Position numbers and translations under genes: made by a program
Assembly (NCBI GenBank): GCA_025356435.1
Contig: JANXSY010000073.1
Coordinates: 1 to 64,000 of the forward strand
Origin: Isosphaeraceae bacterium
GTDB taxonomy: Bacteria > Planctomycetota > Planctomycetia > Isosphaerales > Isosphaeraceae
Length of the DNA: 64,000 bases
Reading direction: 5' to 3'
In this document: positions 19,372 to 28,674 of the stretch, piece after piece
Layout of the letters: each line of letters begins with the position of its first letter
Numbering within the stretch: the stretch's first letter is position 1
The notes under the pieces: model-generated
Told to the model about the DNA's origin: nothing
The model's input: the letters and a program-made list of their open reading frames with translations, nothing else
The model's database searches: none

Positions 19372-22300
19372 ATGACTGGACTCAACGCATCGATCCTGGC
19401 TCTGTCTCTTCTCGCCGGGTCAGCGACTTTGGCCCAGACACCGCCGAAGCCCGTAGCGACGGCCGATCGCGAGACGCAGGCCGCCGATTTGCAGGGGCAA
19501 ATCGACGAGTTGAATCGCAAGCTTGCCGAGTTGAAGCGGCCCACCGAGACGAAGCCGACCGCCCTCGTCGCGGGGCCGCTCACGGCCGAGTGGGCGAAGT
19601 CGCTCTCGTGGCGCGCGCTCGGGCCGGCGAACATGGGGGGGCGGGTCGTCGCAATCTCGGTGTTCGAGGCCGATCCGACCACGTTCTTCGTCGCGACCGG
19701 CGGCGGCGGCCTGCTCAAGACGTCCAATAACGGCGTCACGTTTGAACATCTGTTCGATAAAGAAGGTGTCGTTGCGATCGGGGATGTCTGCGTCGCGCAA
19801 TCGAATAAAGAGATCGTTTGGCTTGGCACCGGGGAGAACAACCCGCGCAACTCGGTCTCGTATGGAGATGGCGTCTACAAGTCGACCGACGGCGGCAAGT
19901 CGTGGACGAACATGGGGCTGAGGGAGACGTTTCAGGTCGGCAAGATCATCGTCCATCCCAAGAACCCCGACATCGTTTATGTCGGGGCACTCGGGCGGCT
20001 CTGGGGAGCGAACCCCGAGCGGGGGCTGTTCAAGACCATTGACGGCGGTAAGACTTGGAACAAAATCTTGTTCGTCGATGACAAGACGGGCGTCATCGAC
20101 ATGCGGATGCACCCGACCGACCCCGAGACGTTGCTCGTCGCCACCTGGGAGCGGAAGCGCAACCTCTATGACTTTAACGAGCCGGTCGTGAAACATGCCC
20201 TCGGCACCGCACTCTACAAGACGGTCGACGGCGGCAAGACGTTCAAGAAGGTCACGAAGGGCCTGCCCACAGTCAAGCTCGGCCGGATCGGGCTCGACTA
20301 TGATCGCAAAGACCCGAACGTCGTCTTCGCGATCGTCGACTCTGAGAAGGCGGGATCGGGGCCGGTGAAGCCCGTCGAGGCTGCGTCTGAGGTCTATCTC
20401 GGGGTGGCAGGGGCGGTCGAAGACGCGGGGGCGGCGAAGATCGGTGAGGTCGTTGCCGGCAGCCCTGCCGACAAGGCCGGTCTCAAGCTCGGCGACGTGA
20501 TCACCGCGATCGGCGAGGCCCCGGTTGCGCGTTATCGCGACCTGGCTGCGGCCGTGCGGACTCGCAAGCCGGGGGAGAAGGCGAGGCTCAAGATCACCCG
20601 GGCCGATCAGAAGGTCGAGGTCGAGGTGACGTTCGAGCCGCGTCCAGACCGGCCGATCGGCGGAGGCGCTGAGGGGCAGATCATGGTGAACCCCGCCCGC
20701 CCGTTCGCGAGCGTGCTCGATGGCCAGGTCGAGAACGCCCAGGATCGCCAAGGTCTAGAGGGAGGGCAGACCGGAGGCGTCTACAAGTCGGTCGACGGCG
20801 GCGAGAGCTGGAATCGCGTCAACAGCCTGAATCCCCGCCCGATGTATTTCAGCCAGGTCAGGATCGATCCAACTGACGCGAAGTATGTCTACGTGCTGGG
20901 GATCGCCACGCATCGCTCTGACGACGGCGGCAAGAGCTTCCGGGGCGACGGCGGTCGCAACGTCCACGCTGACGGCCACGCCCTCTGGATCGACCCTCGC
21001 GACGGTCGGCACATAATTTTGGGAGGAGATGGCGGTGTTTACGTCACCTATGATCGCATGAATCGGTGGGATCATCTCAATCACGTCGCGATCGGCCAGT
21101 TCTATCACGTCGCGCTCGACTCGCGCAAACCCTATCGAGCCTATGGCGGCCTCCAGGACAACGGCTCGTGGGGTGGCCCGTCTTACACCCGGACCGGCGG
21201 CGCAGTGAATGAAGACTGGGTCGCGATTGGATATGGAGACGGTTTTAAGTGTCAGGTCGACCGCGACGACCCTGACCAGGTCTATTGGTGCGCCCAGAAC
21301 GGCGGTATGGGCACCCGCAACCTTCGAACCGGCGAGGTGAGCGCGATCCGTCCGGTGCTTGAGAAGGGAAAGACCTGGCGATTTAACTGGAACACGCCGT
21401 TCCTGCTCTCTTCGCACAACCCGCGGATCTATTACGCGGCGGGCAACCATGTCTTCCGCTCGATCGATCGCGGCAAGGCCCTCAAGCCGATCTCCCCGCC
21501 GATCAACCGGACCGACCAGGGCACGGCCACCGCGCTCGGCGAGTCGCCCAAGAATGCCGACGTGCTCTATGTCGGCACCGACGACGGCCTGCTCTGGGGC
21601 ACCAGGGACGGCGGCAAGACCTGGGCCGACCTGACCGCGAACATCGGCCTCGGCGGCCCGCGCTATGTCGCCTCGATCGAGCCTTCGCGCTACGAAGAGG
21701 GGCGGGTTTACGTCAGCTTCGACGGCCATCGATCGGACATGGATGACCCCCTGCCCTACGTCTCGGAAGACTTCGGCAAGACCTGGAAGTCGCTCCGGGC
21801 GAACCTCCCGCGCGGGTCGACCAAGTGCCTCCGCGAAGACATCGCCCGGCCCGAAGTGCTTTGGCTCGGCACCGAGTTCGCCGTCTGGGCCTCGATCGAC
21901 CGGGGCCTGAGCTGGAGCCGGATCAACGGCAATCTGCCGACGGTCGCTGTGATGGAGCTGGCGCAGCACCCGACGGCGGGCGAGGTCGTGGTCGCGACCC
22001 ACGGCCGAAGCCTCTGGGCGCTCGATGCTGCGCCGATCCGGCAATCGTCGCCCGAAGTGCTCAAGGAGAAGGTTCATCTCTATCGGCCCACGCCCGCCGT
22101 CCGATGGCGTGCCGAGCCGGCTCGTGGCGGGACGAACCGTCGCTTCGTCGCGCAGAACCCCCCGAGCGGGGCGTCGATCTATCTCCATATTGCCGCGAAG
22201 CCCGACCGGATCAGTCTGAAGATTGTCGACGATCAGGGAGTGACCGCCCGCGACCTCGCTGTCCCCAAGGAGCCTGGCCTGCACCGGATCGGCTGGGACC

Positions 22301-22503
22301 TGATGAGGCCGATCACCATCCCGGACGCCTCGCCGACATCGGCCTCGACCGGTGTCATGGGCGGGTTCATGACGGGCCTGAAACGCGGCCTCGGGGCCAA
22401 CCAGCGGCTCGGACTGGCCCAGCCCGCCACCTATCGGGTCGTCCTCACGGTCGATGGCAAAGAGCAAACCGTCCCGCTCAAGATCGAAGCCGACCCCGCC
22501 TAA
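19372..22503 (+). CDS. VPS10/sortilin-like beta-propeller protein with PDZ domain
   Basis: Encodes 1043 aa. A signal peptide (MTGLNASILALSLLAGS) is followed by a coiled Q/E/L-rich stretch (about 33-60). The propeller then starts at SWRALGPANMGGRV and carries repeated BNR/Asp-box motifs (VYKSTDGGKSWTNM, LFKTIDGGKTWNKI, LYKTVDGGKTFKKV, VYKSVDGGESWNRV, LWGTRDGGKTWADL). A PDZ domain is inserted at about 340-425 (YLGVAGAVED...GSPADKAGLKLGDVITAIG). The C-terminus holds a beta-sandwich-like segment (LKIVDDQGVTARDLAV...GLHRIGWDLMRP). Usually annotated as a glycosyl hydrolase-like or sortilin-like periplasmic protein; the enzyme activity is unproven. The reading frame stays open for 29 codons after the TAA, ending at TGA 22591-22593 (see findings). 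Confidence 0.88.
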   Translation: MTGLNASILALSLLAGSATLAQTPPKPVATADRETQAADLQGQIDELNRKLAELKRPTETKPTALVAGPLTAEWAKSLSWRALGPANMGGRVVAISVFEADPTTFFVATGGGGLLKTSNNGVTFEHLFDKEGVVAIGDVCVAQSNKEIVWLGTGENNPRNSVSYGDGVYKSTDGGKSWTNMGLRETFQVGKIIVHPKNPDIVYVGALGRLWGANPERGLFKTIDGGKTWNKILFVDDKTGVIDMRMHPTDPETLLVATWERKRNLYDFNEPVVKHALGTALYKTVDGGKTFKKVTKGLPTVKLGRIGLDYDRKDPNVVFAIVDSEKAGSGPVKPVEAASEVYLGVAGAVEDAGAAKIGEVVAGSPADKAGLKLGDVITAIGEAPVARYRDLAAAVRTRKPGEKARLKITRADQKVEVEVTFEPRPDRPIGGGAEGQIMVNPARPFASVLDGQVENAQDRQGLEGGQTGGVYKSVDGGESWNRVNSLNPRPMYFSQVRIDPTDAKYVYVLGIATHRSDDGGKSFRGDGGRNVHADGHALWIDPRDGRHIILGGDGGVYVTYDRMNRWDHLNHVAIGQFYHVALDSRKPYRAYGGLQDNGSWGGPSYTRTGGAVNEDWVAIGYGDGFKCQVDRDDPDQVYWCAQNGGMGTRNLRTGEVSAIRPVLEKGKTWRFNWNTPFLLSSHNPRIYYAAGNHVFRSIDRGKALKPISPPINRTDQGTATALGESPKNADVLYVGTDDGLLWGTRDGGKTWADLTANIGLGGPRYVASIEPSRYEEGRVYVSFDGHRSDMDDPLPYVSEDFGKTWKSLRANLPRGSTKCLREDIARPEVLWLGTEFAVWASIDRGLSWSRINGNLPTVAVMELAQHPTAGEVVVATHGRSLWALDAAPIRQSSPEVLKEKVHLYRPTPAVRWRAEPARGGTNRRFVAQNPPSGASIYLHIAAKPDRISLKIVDDQGVTARDLAVPKEPGLHRIGWDLMRPITIPDASPTSASTGVMGGFMTGLKRGLGANQRLGLAQPATYRVVLTVDGKEQTVPLKIEADPA

Positions 22504-22593
22504 CCGCCGATCGAAGGTGTGGCCGAAGAGGTCGAGATTGAAGACGAGGACGAAGCGATGGAACGCCGCGAGGCCGGTGGGGAGATTGATTGA
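22504..22593 (+). other. In-frame coding-like extension after the VPS10/PDZ stop codon
   Basis: Directly after TAA 22501-22503 the same frame stays open for 29 codons and ends at TGA 22591-22593. The translation is strongly acidic (EEVEIEDEDEAMERREAGG), has coding-like codon use, and starts naturally from the preceding ADPA. It could be the former C-terminus lost to a nonsense change, or chance in a short convergent gap. Confidence 0.4.
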
Positions 22594-22608
22594 GGCGCGA
22601 TCATCGTT

Positions 22609-24045
22609 TCACGCGAAGAGGGCCGAGACGGGGTCGGCCTCAGCGACGCGGAAGGGGCGGTTGAGTCCATCGACGACTTCGGCATTGGGACGGATGCCCA
22701 TCGAGTGATAGAGGGTCGCCGCGAACTGAGCGGCGCTGACGGGGTCGGTGGCGGGGAAGGCCCCGATCCGGTCGGTCGAGCCGTGAACATAGCCCCCTTT
22801 AATCCCGGCACCGGCAAGCATCAGCGAGAAGGCGTTTCCGTAGTGGTCTCGGCCGGCGTCTCCGTTGACACGGGGCGATCGGCCGAACTCGCCGGTCCAG
22901 ACGACCAGGGTCTTGTCGATCAGCCCGCGATCGGAGAGGTCGTCGATCAGCGCTGACGAGCCGATGTCGAGCGGGGGGAGGTTCTTGTCGCGGAGCATCG
23001 GGAAATTCGGCGTCGCGCCGACGTGGTGGCCGTGGGTATCCCAGGCAGCCACGGCGACGTTGTCCCGCACGCCGTTATTGATGAATGCGGCGGGCTCGGT
23101 GCGGTCGGGCCAGTAGATCGTGATGAGCGGCACACCCGCCTCGGCGAGTCGTCGGGCAAGCAAGAGGCTCTGGCCAAACGGGTTCATCCCGTAGCGCTCG
23201 CGGACCTTGGGGTCTTCGTTGTTGATCTGAAAGGCACGCACGACTTCGGGGGCGGAGAGGAGGTCGAAGGCGCGTCGGTAAAGCACGCCATTGTCGCGAT
23301 CGAGTCGGGGGTCAAACGACGGCTTGCTCTCTTCGAGGGTCGAGCGCAGCAGGCGTCGGGCGTCGAGTCGGCCGGGGGACAGTGCCTTGTCGACGGCGAG
23401 GTCGGGCGGGAAGAAGTCGAACGTTGCGGCGGGGGCCGAGATCCGGAACGGGTCATAGCCCTGGCCGAGGAACCCGCCGTCTTGCCCGGGGACGAGATTG
23501 GTGCTGGTCGAGATCACCCAAGGCAACGCCACATAAGGCGGCAGAGGCCCGGCGGGTGGCCTGAGTCGGCTGATGACTGAGCCGAAAGAGGGGAAATCTT
23601 CGGGCGTCGGCCCGACCTCACCCAGCGCCCGGGGCCGCCGACCGGTCATCATCGTATGCGAGGCCGACCCGTGCGACGAGTCGCCGTGCCCCATTGATCG
23701 CACGATCGCGAGCCGATCCATCCGCTTCGCCAACCGAGGCAGATGCTCGGTGATCCTGATCCCAGGGACGTTCGTGGCGATCGGCTTGAACTCGCCCCGG
23801 ATGCCGTCGGGGGCGTCGGGCTTCATGTCCCAGATATCAATATGGCTCGGACCGCCAAACAGATAGATAAGAATGCAAGACTTCGCCCGGCCAAACCCTG
23901 CGGCACCTGCGGTCGGTGTCGCCCCGCCTGCGTTCGAAGCGACAAACGCCCCCGCTAGCGCTCCCCCACCGAGCCCGAGTTCGAGCCATCGGCGGCGGGT
24001 CATCCCCTGCGCCAGTTCGGTCGGTCGCGGTCGGAGTACGAACAT
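22609..24045 (-). CDS. DUF1501 sulfatase-like protein, Tat signal
   Basis: Encodes 478 aa. The leader MTRRRWLELGLGGGALAGAFVAS is a twin-arginine signal starting near residue 15. The body shows DUF1501 motifs: CILIYLFGGPSHIDIWDMKPDAP, SHGSASHTMMTG, GVPLITIYWPDRTEP, VWTGEFGRSPRVNGDAGRDHYGN and GGYVHGSTDRIGAFP. It is one of two DUF1501 genes in the window; unlike the one at 15659 it has no DUF1549/DUF1553 partner next to it. The start at 24045 has GGAGGG 7 nt upstream; an ATG at 24066 is less likely. It converges with the VPS10/PDZ gene. Confidence 0.92.
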   Translation of the reverse strand: MFVLRPRPTELAQGMTRRRWLELGLGGGALAGAFVASNAGGATPTAGAAGFGRAKSCILIYLFGGPSHIDIWDMKPDAPDGIRGEFKPIATNVPGIRITEHLPRLAKRMDRLAIVRSMGHGDSSHGSASHTMMTGRRPRALGEVGPTPEDFPSFGSVISRLRPPAGPLPPYVALPWVISTSTNLVPGQDGGFLGQGYDPFRISAPAATFDFFPPDLAVDKALSPGRLDARRLLRSTLEESKPSFDPRLDRDNGVLYRRAFDLLSAPEVVRAFQINNEDPKVRERYGMNPFGQSLLLARRLAEAGVPLITIYWPDRTEPAAFINNGVRDNVAVAAWDTHGHHVGATPNFPMLRDKNLPPLDIGSSALIDDLSDRGLIDKTLVVWTGEFGRSPRVNGDAGRDHYGNAFSLMLAGAGIKGGYVHGSTDRIGAFPATDPVSAAQFAATLYHSMGIRPNAEVVDGLNRPFRVAEADPVSALFA

Positions 24046-24279
24046 CGGCAGGCCCTCCGCAACCAACCTTTATCAAGCGAGATTGTTTGACAATTGCGGA
24101 TTATCGGCCTTTCCACCGACAAAGACAAGCCGCCTCTTGGAGAGGCCCACGTTCCGGGGAACACGAATCCTCGCCACGAGGTCGATCCAGAACACATGTC
24201 TGCATAACCGTCGCCTCCTGACCCTCCGTCACAAGGGGGGAGAGGATCAGGAAGCATTGTTGCCTATCATTGTTCTGTC

Positions 24280-26733
24280 TCAAACAGATCCTGATTGAGG
24301 TTGGCTGGAAGTGGAAACTCGGCGTTTGGCGATGATCCGAGAGTGTCGTCGCTCGATCCAGCGGCCGATCTGGTGCTGGCAGGTCACGAAGGCGACAGCG
24401 ATCACGCCGATTCCGAGAGAGCCGGAGAAGTCGGCGGTTTCGACTTGCTCCTCGCCGTTGGGGCCGGTCGGAGCCGCGCCGGGGTGGATCTCGCTGAGGG
24501 CGAGATCGTCGCTGACCGCTTCGGAAGCCGAGGGTGCGGGCACTCGGTCGGAGACGACCGCGACAACGGGGCCGACGGCTTCGGGCAGAGGGGGTAGATC
24601 ACCCGAGGTCAAGACGACGGCGGGGTCGATGGTTTCACCGTCTTTGAGGGCGACGGCTTCGATCTCGCCCGTGGTGTGCGGCTTCGGGGTCCGTGAGCGC
24701 TGGCCATACCCGAAGCTCAACCCTAGCGGGATGCCGGGGCTGTTTGAGGCGAGCGGAGACAGGCCATCGGGCGTGACCGGCCCGACGACGGCGATCGATT
24801 CGTTCTGCGACGACGGATGCCCAACCAGGCCGGCGGTCGTGATGTAGAGGCCGGTCGAGGAGTCGGAAGGAGTCAGGGCCGTCGGATTCGAGGCGGGGAC
24901 GGCGGTCGGTGAAGACGTTGAAAAGGCATCGGGAGGAGTGACAAGTCCGACGGCCGCGAGCGACGGGCCATCGCCACCGGGGAGTGATGGGGCGAGGCCG
25001 GCGGTGAGGGACGTCGGTGAGATGAGGCGGAGGTCGAGCGCGGCGGTCTGGCCGACGCCGTTATCAAGGAGCTGGTCGAGCAAGCTCTTCGGCAGCTTGA
25101 TGAGCAGTCCCAGTTCCGAACCCTGCGAGCCGCCGGTGGCTTTGAACGTGACGACACCAGGCAGGAGAGAGACGAAATGATGTGTCAAGACGCCCGGGGC
25201 GCCGTCGACGAGCGTGACCGCGTTGCCGCCGGCCGTGACGACCATCGAGGGGGAGTCGCCGGTCGAGGTCGTCTGGAAGTCGTACAGGCCAGGAATGGTG
25301 ATGACGAGTCGATATGTGACGGCTTGGCCCGGGGCGAGCTTGAGGTTCTGTGAGAGGCCCGAGATGTCGTCTTGGAGCAGGATCGGGCCGAGGTCGTGGG
25401 GATCAGACTTGGGCGTCGCGGGGCCGACGAGGAACATCGCGAGCGTCCCGTCCGGGTAACCCTGCGAGACGGGCTTCTGACCCGCGAGGTCGACCAGTCC
25501 CCCCTGCCCCGCGAGCTTGACGGAATAGGTGCCTTGGGGCAGGGTGCGGTCGAACACGAAGGTAATGCTGGCTTGGGCCTCGTCGTAGCCGATGGCGTGG
25601 GTCGTCCAGGACGTGCCGCTCGCGTCGACGATCGAGATGGCCGTCCCGGAGTTCGACCGTAGTACCGACTCGTCGATCGGGCCGCTGAACTGAAGTGTCA
25701 GGCCGGTGGGCGTGGGGTCGGTCGGGTCGGCGTAGTTAAGGAAGAAGGTCTTCACACCAGTCGGCGTCTCGGCGGGGTCGGCGGCGACTTTGAGCACGAA
25801 CGCGCCTGGCTGGATTCCGGGGTTAGACGAGCCAGGGGTCGAGTCGGTGAGGCTATAACCGTGAGCCCCTCCTGGCACGTTTCCCGCCCCCGAGACGCCA
25901 ATGTAATAGGTGCCGGGCTTGAGGCCCGCGAAGAGATAGGGGTCCTTCGGGAAGTCGGGCCGGCCATTCTGAGAGGTGGTGATCGGGTTGCCAAGGGAGT
26001 CGAGGAGCGAGAGTGCGGTGGTGAGTGGGCTGCCGACTCTCGTGGTGTCGACCTCGACGCCAAGCCGCCAGAGGGAACGGGTCGCGGGCAGCTCGACGCG
26101 ATAGAGGCGGACGTCGCCGGGGGTCGTCGCGAGGTCGAGCTGGTCCGAGACCGAGACCGGACTCCCCGACGCGACGCCAAGTTCGGTGGCGTCGCCGATG
26201 CCAATACCCGGCGTTACTACCTGAAACTGGCCGAGGTTCTGGTCGTTCGAGGAGACCAAGGAGGAATCGAGCCCATAAACGCCCGCGTTGCCGCTCAGGA
26301 CGAGCTGATAGGTGCCGGGCGAGAGGGGGTGGGCGGTCGCGACGACGATGCTCGAGCCGTCGGCCCCGGGCGTTTCGACCACGCCGTTGCCGAGCGAGTC
26401 GATGGGGGTGGCCGAGCCGTCGGCGGCGATGCGGTTGATTATGAAGTCGTTGGAGAGTGAAACGGGGTCGATCGGCCGGTCGAAGGTGATCGTCAGCGAC
26501 GAGTGCGGACCTGCGAGGGTCTTCCCCAGAACGGGGTTGAGCGTCGTGACGCTGAGGTTGGCAAGAGTCGGGGCCGCGTGATTGACGCTGGGGGCGTTGG
26601 TCGGAGCGATGGAGGCCGAGAAGTCGAGACCGGCGGCCGAGAGGGCGAGTCTCGTCTCGAGCAGGTCGAACTGCGGGCGGAGGCGGCCAGGTCGAATTCG
26701 CCTGGGAGTGTCGCGAAGGACGATGGTTTTCAT
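24280..26733 (-). CDS. Large surface protein with Ig-like and PPC-like domains and C-terminal membrane anchor
   Basis: Encodes 817 aa. The N-terminus has the planctomycete extracellular-protein motif (RPQFDLLETRLALSAAG) rather than a normal signal peptide. A bacterial Ig-like/SbsA-type domain follows (SSLTITFDRPIDPVSLSNDF ... PLSPGTYQLVLSG), then a PPC-like beta domain (RLYRVELPATRS...LKPGTYYIGVSG), a second Ig-like unit (LQFSGPIDES...TLPQGTYSVKLAG) and a third beta segment. A Ser/Thr/Pro-rich linker leads to one membrane helix (GIGVIAVAFVTCQHQIGRW) and a basic tail (RRHSRIIAKRR), the layout of a surface protein anchored at its C-terminus. Substrate unknown. The start at 26733 directly precedes the leader motif. 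Confidence 0.8.
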   Translation of the reverse strand: MKTIVLRDTPRRIRPGRLRPQFDLLETRLALSAAGLDFSASIAPTNAPSVNHAAPTLANLSVTTLNPVLGKTLAGPHSSLTITFDRPIDPVSLSNDFIINRIAADGSATPIDSLGNGVVETPGADGSSIVVATAHPLSPGTYQLVLSGNAGVYGLDSSLVSSNDQNLGQFQVVTPGIGIGDATELGVASGSPVSVSDQLDLATTPGDVRLYRVELPATRSLWRLGVEVDTTRVGSPLTTALSLLDSLGNPITTSQNGRPDFPKDPYLFAGLKPGTYYIGVSGAGNVPGGAHGYSLTDSTPGSSNPGIQPGAFVLKVAADPAETPTGVKTFFLNYADPTDPTPTGLTLQFSGPIDESVLRSNSGTAISIVDASGTSWTTHAIGYDEAQASITFVFDRTLPQGTYSVKLAGQGGLVDLAGQKPVSQGYPDGTLAMFLVGPATPKSDPHDLGPILLQDDISGLSQNLKLAPGQAVTYRLVITIPGLYDFQTTSTGDSPSMVVTAGGNAVTLVDGAPGVLTHHFVSLLPGVVTFKATGGSQGSELGLLIKLPKSLLDQLLDNGVGQTAALDLRLISPTSLTAGLAPSLPGGDGPSLAAVGLVTPPDAFSTSSPTAVPASNPTALTPSDSSTGLYITTAGLVGHPSSQNESIAVVGPVTPDGLSPLASNSPGIPLGLSFGYGQRSRTPKPHTTGEIEAVALKDGETIDPAVVLTSGDLPPLPEAVGPVVAVVSDRVPAPSASEAVSDDLALSEIHPGAAPTGPNGEEQVETADFSGSLGIGVIAVAFVTCQHQIGRWIERRHSRIIAKRRVSTSSQPQSGSV

Positions 26734-26855
26734 GTTGACGTCACCACGCAAATGATCGAGTCGGCCGAGACGGAGGGTCGTCTCGACTGGGGCAGTGAAG
26801 GCAGTCTTGTCGTCCCTCTAAGAGAACCTTAGGCCCGGATTCGGCCGTTGATGCG

Positions 26856-26902
26856 AAAAACCCCGATGTTGCCGAGAGGTCTGATCCTCGGCGGCATCGG
26901 GG
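26856..26902 (-). terminator. Rho-independent terminator of the matrixin gene
   Basis: On the minus strand a 16-bp stem (CCCCGATG...CCGAG arms, two G-U pairs, about 10-nt loop) is followed directly by TTTTT (26860-26856). It lies about 245 bp after the matrixin stop and upstream of the next minus-strand gene, so it would end that transcript. Confidence 0.7.
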
Positions 26903-26986
26903 CTGTGAGGGGAGGTGCGAACGCGAGAGGATTCAGTCCAGACTTTCTGACAAGACAACGACCAATGAGGACCGCGTCGTCTTCCC

Positions 26987-27082
26987 CTCCCCGCAGGAGA
27001 AGGGAGGCCGGGTGAGGATTTCGGCGAATCAGTTTAGAAGGGGCAAACCCTCATCCTGTCGGGCATCTTCTCCTGCGGGGAG
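26987..27082. repeat. REP-like inverted repeat pair
   Basis: Perfect 16-bp arms CTCCCCGCAGGAGAAG (26987-27002) and its reverse complement (27067-27082) flank a 64-bp spacer that itself contains GGGTGAGG and CCCTCATCC-like pieces. This composition is typical of dispersed intergenic palindromes. A similar C-run/G-run palindrome occurs at 54561-54595. Confidence 0.55.
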
Positions 27083-27146
27083 AAGCGAGGATCAGGCCAT
27101 CCTCCTCACCGCCTCTCTATCCCGTTGTCAAAACAAAGCCAGTAGG

Positions 27147-28433
27147 TCAGCTGTGGTGATGGCGATGGTGGTGGTGCTTGACCGGTCCGGCGGGATGGGC
27201 CTGATGGTGAACGATGCGCGGCGAGACCATCAGGTTGTCCCCGAGCCCCGTGACCGTCCCGATGGTGATCGGGCCGTTGTGGATCCATTGGGTTGGCCCC
27301 CAGCCGTGTTCGCCGGATGAGCCTCCGCCGGAATCGGGCTGATTGGCGACGGTTGTGTTCGGCGGCGCAATCGGTGCCTGGGCGGCCGAGCCGAAGTTCA
27401 GTTGCAGCCCGTAGCCCCCTGCCCCGGTCGCCCCGCTGCTGGCGGCCATCGTCCTGATGTAATAGACCTGGCCCGCGACGACACCCTTGATGGTCGCGGT
27501 GACGGTCGAGCCGTAAGTGCCCGGGGCCGTGGCGGAGGTGAGGGTGAGCCCCGCCGCGTTGTAGATCTGGATGCGGGGGCTCAGTTCGCTGAGATTGGTC
27601 GACTGCATCGTGACGACCATCGAGCCGGTCGTCGTTGAGGGGACCGTCACCTTGAACCAGTTCACGACGGTCGGCGCGGTGATGTTGAGGTTGGCAAGTG
27701 AGGCCTGGCCGTTTGTGCCGAGTTGCGAGCTGACGTCAGCGGCGTTGGCTTTGGTCGTGTTGCCGGTGGCGACGGTCCAGGCGTCGGGCCGTCGCGCCGA
27801 GTAGATCGACTGGATACCCGAGACGTCGTCGGTGGTCAGGTACGACTTTGTCGCGTTGTAGTAAGCATACATGTCGGCGGAGGTAATCGCCGAATGACCC
27901 ACCCCGAGGGCGTGTCCGAACTCGTGGATCGCCACGGTCGTGAGATCGTAGCCGGTGCTGGGAGTCCAGTTCTGGCTGGAGTTGAAGATAATATCTCCAG
28001 CGACGCCGCACCCGTTGAGCGGAGGGGGCAAGAAGGCGGAGGCGAGCGTGCCTGTGTCCAAGGGGACGGCACTGATGCGGATATCGCCGTTGTTCGGGTC
28101 GCCCTGCTGATAGGAGCCGACGCCGAGCGCCGCGCCGTTGTCGGAGACCTGGACGAGGTTGATGTTCGCGACCTGCTCCCAGACCGCGGCGGCCTGTTGG
28201 AACACAGCCTGCCAGCCGGGGACCTGAGCGTTGAGGGTCGCGTTCAGGGTGCTCGTGGGGCCGCCGATGCTCGTGCCGTCGGGCACGAAACTGTAGGTCA
28301 CGCGGACCGGCTGGGTCCAGGCCCCGCCGGTGGCCGAGTACAGGAGCATGCGGTCTTCGAGACCTTCGAGTCTCGGCTTGACCATCCGCGAGAGCCGGTC
28401 GTGGGTCTTGGGTGGAGCGTCGTCGCGTCTCAT
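27147..28433 (-). CDS. Matrixin-type (M10) zinc metalloprotease, surface protein
   Basis: Encodes 428 aa. The N-terminal RLEGLEDRMLLYS matches the planctomycete extracellular-protein leader. The protease domain contains the metzincin zinc site HEFGHALGVGHS (H-E-x-x-H-x-x-G-x-x-H) in VAIHEFGHALG, followed by a Met-turn-like SADMYAYY and GIQSIYSARRPDAW, as in matrixins. A PPC-like beta domain follows (WFKVTVPSTTTGSMVVTM ... GQVYYIRTMAASS). The last 20 residues are His-rich (VKHHHHRHHHS), a likely metal-binding tail. The start at 28433 has GGACGG 9 nt upstream; ATG 28442 is an alternative. It diverges from the MerR-type regulator. Confidence 0.88.
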   Translation of the reverse strand: MRRDDAPPKTHDRLSRMVKPRLEGLEDRMLLYSATGGAWTQPVRVTYSFVPDGTSIGGPTSTLNATLNAQVPGWQAVFQQAAAVWEQVANINLVQVSDNGAALGVGSYQQGDPNNGDIRISAVPLDTGTLASAFLPPPLNGCGVAGDIIFNSSQNWTPSTGYDLTTVAIHEFGHALGVGHSAITSADMYAYYNATKSYLTTDDVSGIQSIYSARRPDAWTVATGNTTKANAADVSSQLGTNGQASLANLNITAPTVVNWFKVTVPSTTTGSMVVTMQSTNLSELSPRIQIYNAAGLTLTSATAPGTYGSTVTATIKGVVAGQVYYIRTMAASSGATGAGGYGLQLNFGSAAQAPIAPPNTTVANQPDSGGGSSGEHGWGPTQWIHNGPITIGTVTGLGDNLMVSPRIVHHQAHPAGPVKHHHHRHHHS

Positions 28434-28674
28434 AGATGCCATCCGTCCGTTGATCGAGCGCGGATCGGGCGGAAAAGTCGCGTCTTCGACGACTCGTTCG
28501 TAGGCGTCGAAGACCCCGGCACCCGACTCACGGGGGGCGGGCCAATTCGGGGCGTAATGCAATTCATCCCCGTGAGGGAAAGGTAGGTCAGATTCGGCGA
28601 AATGTCCGATTTCGGTGCGGATCGAACCCTTTCGGTTGTCTTCATAACGATTGCGTCGCCAGCGAGGGCGCGAG

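Larger units (their letters stand above)
26734..27146. other. Intergenic region with terminator and inverted repeat
   Basis: This 413-bp gap separates two minus-strand surface-protein genes. It contains a terminator hairpin (26856-26902) and a separate pair of 16-bp inverted repeats (26987-27002 and 27067-27082). No open frame in it looks like a gene. Confidence 0.6.

Noticed and set aside
20755-22467. Minus-strand 570-codon open frame
   Set aside because: Antisense to the VPS10/PDZ gene, whose Asp-box repeats are clear; no domain in the antisense translation.
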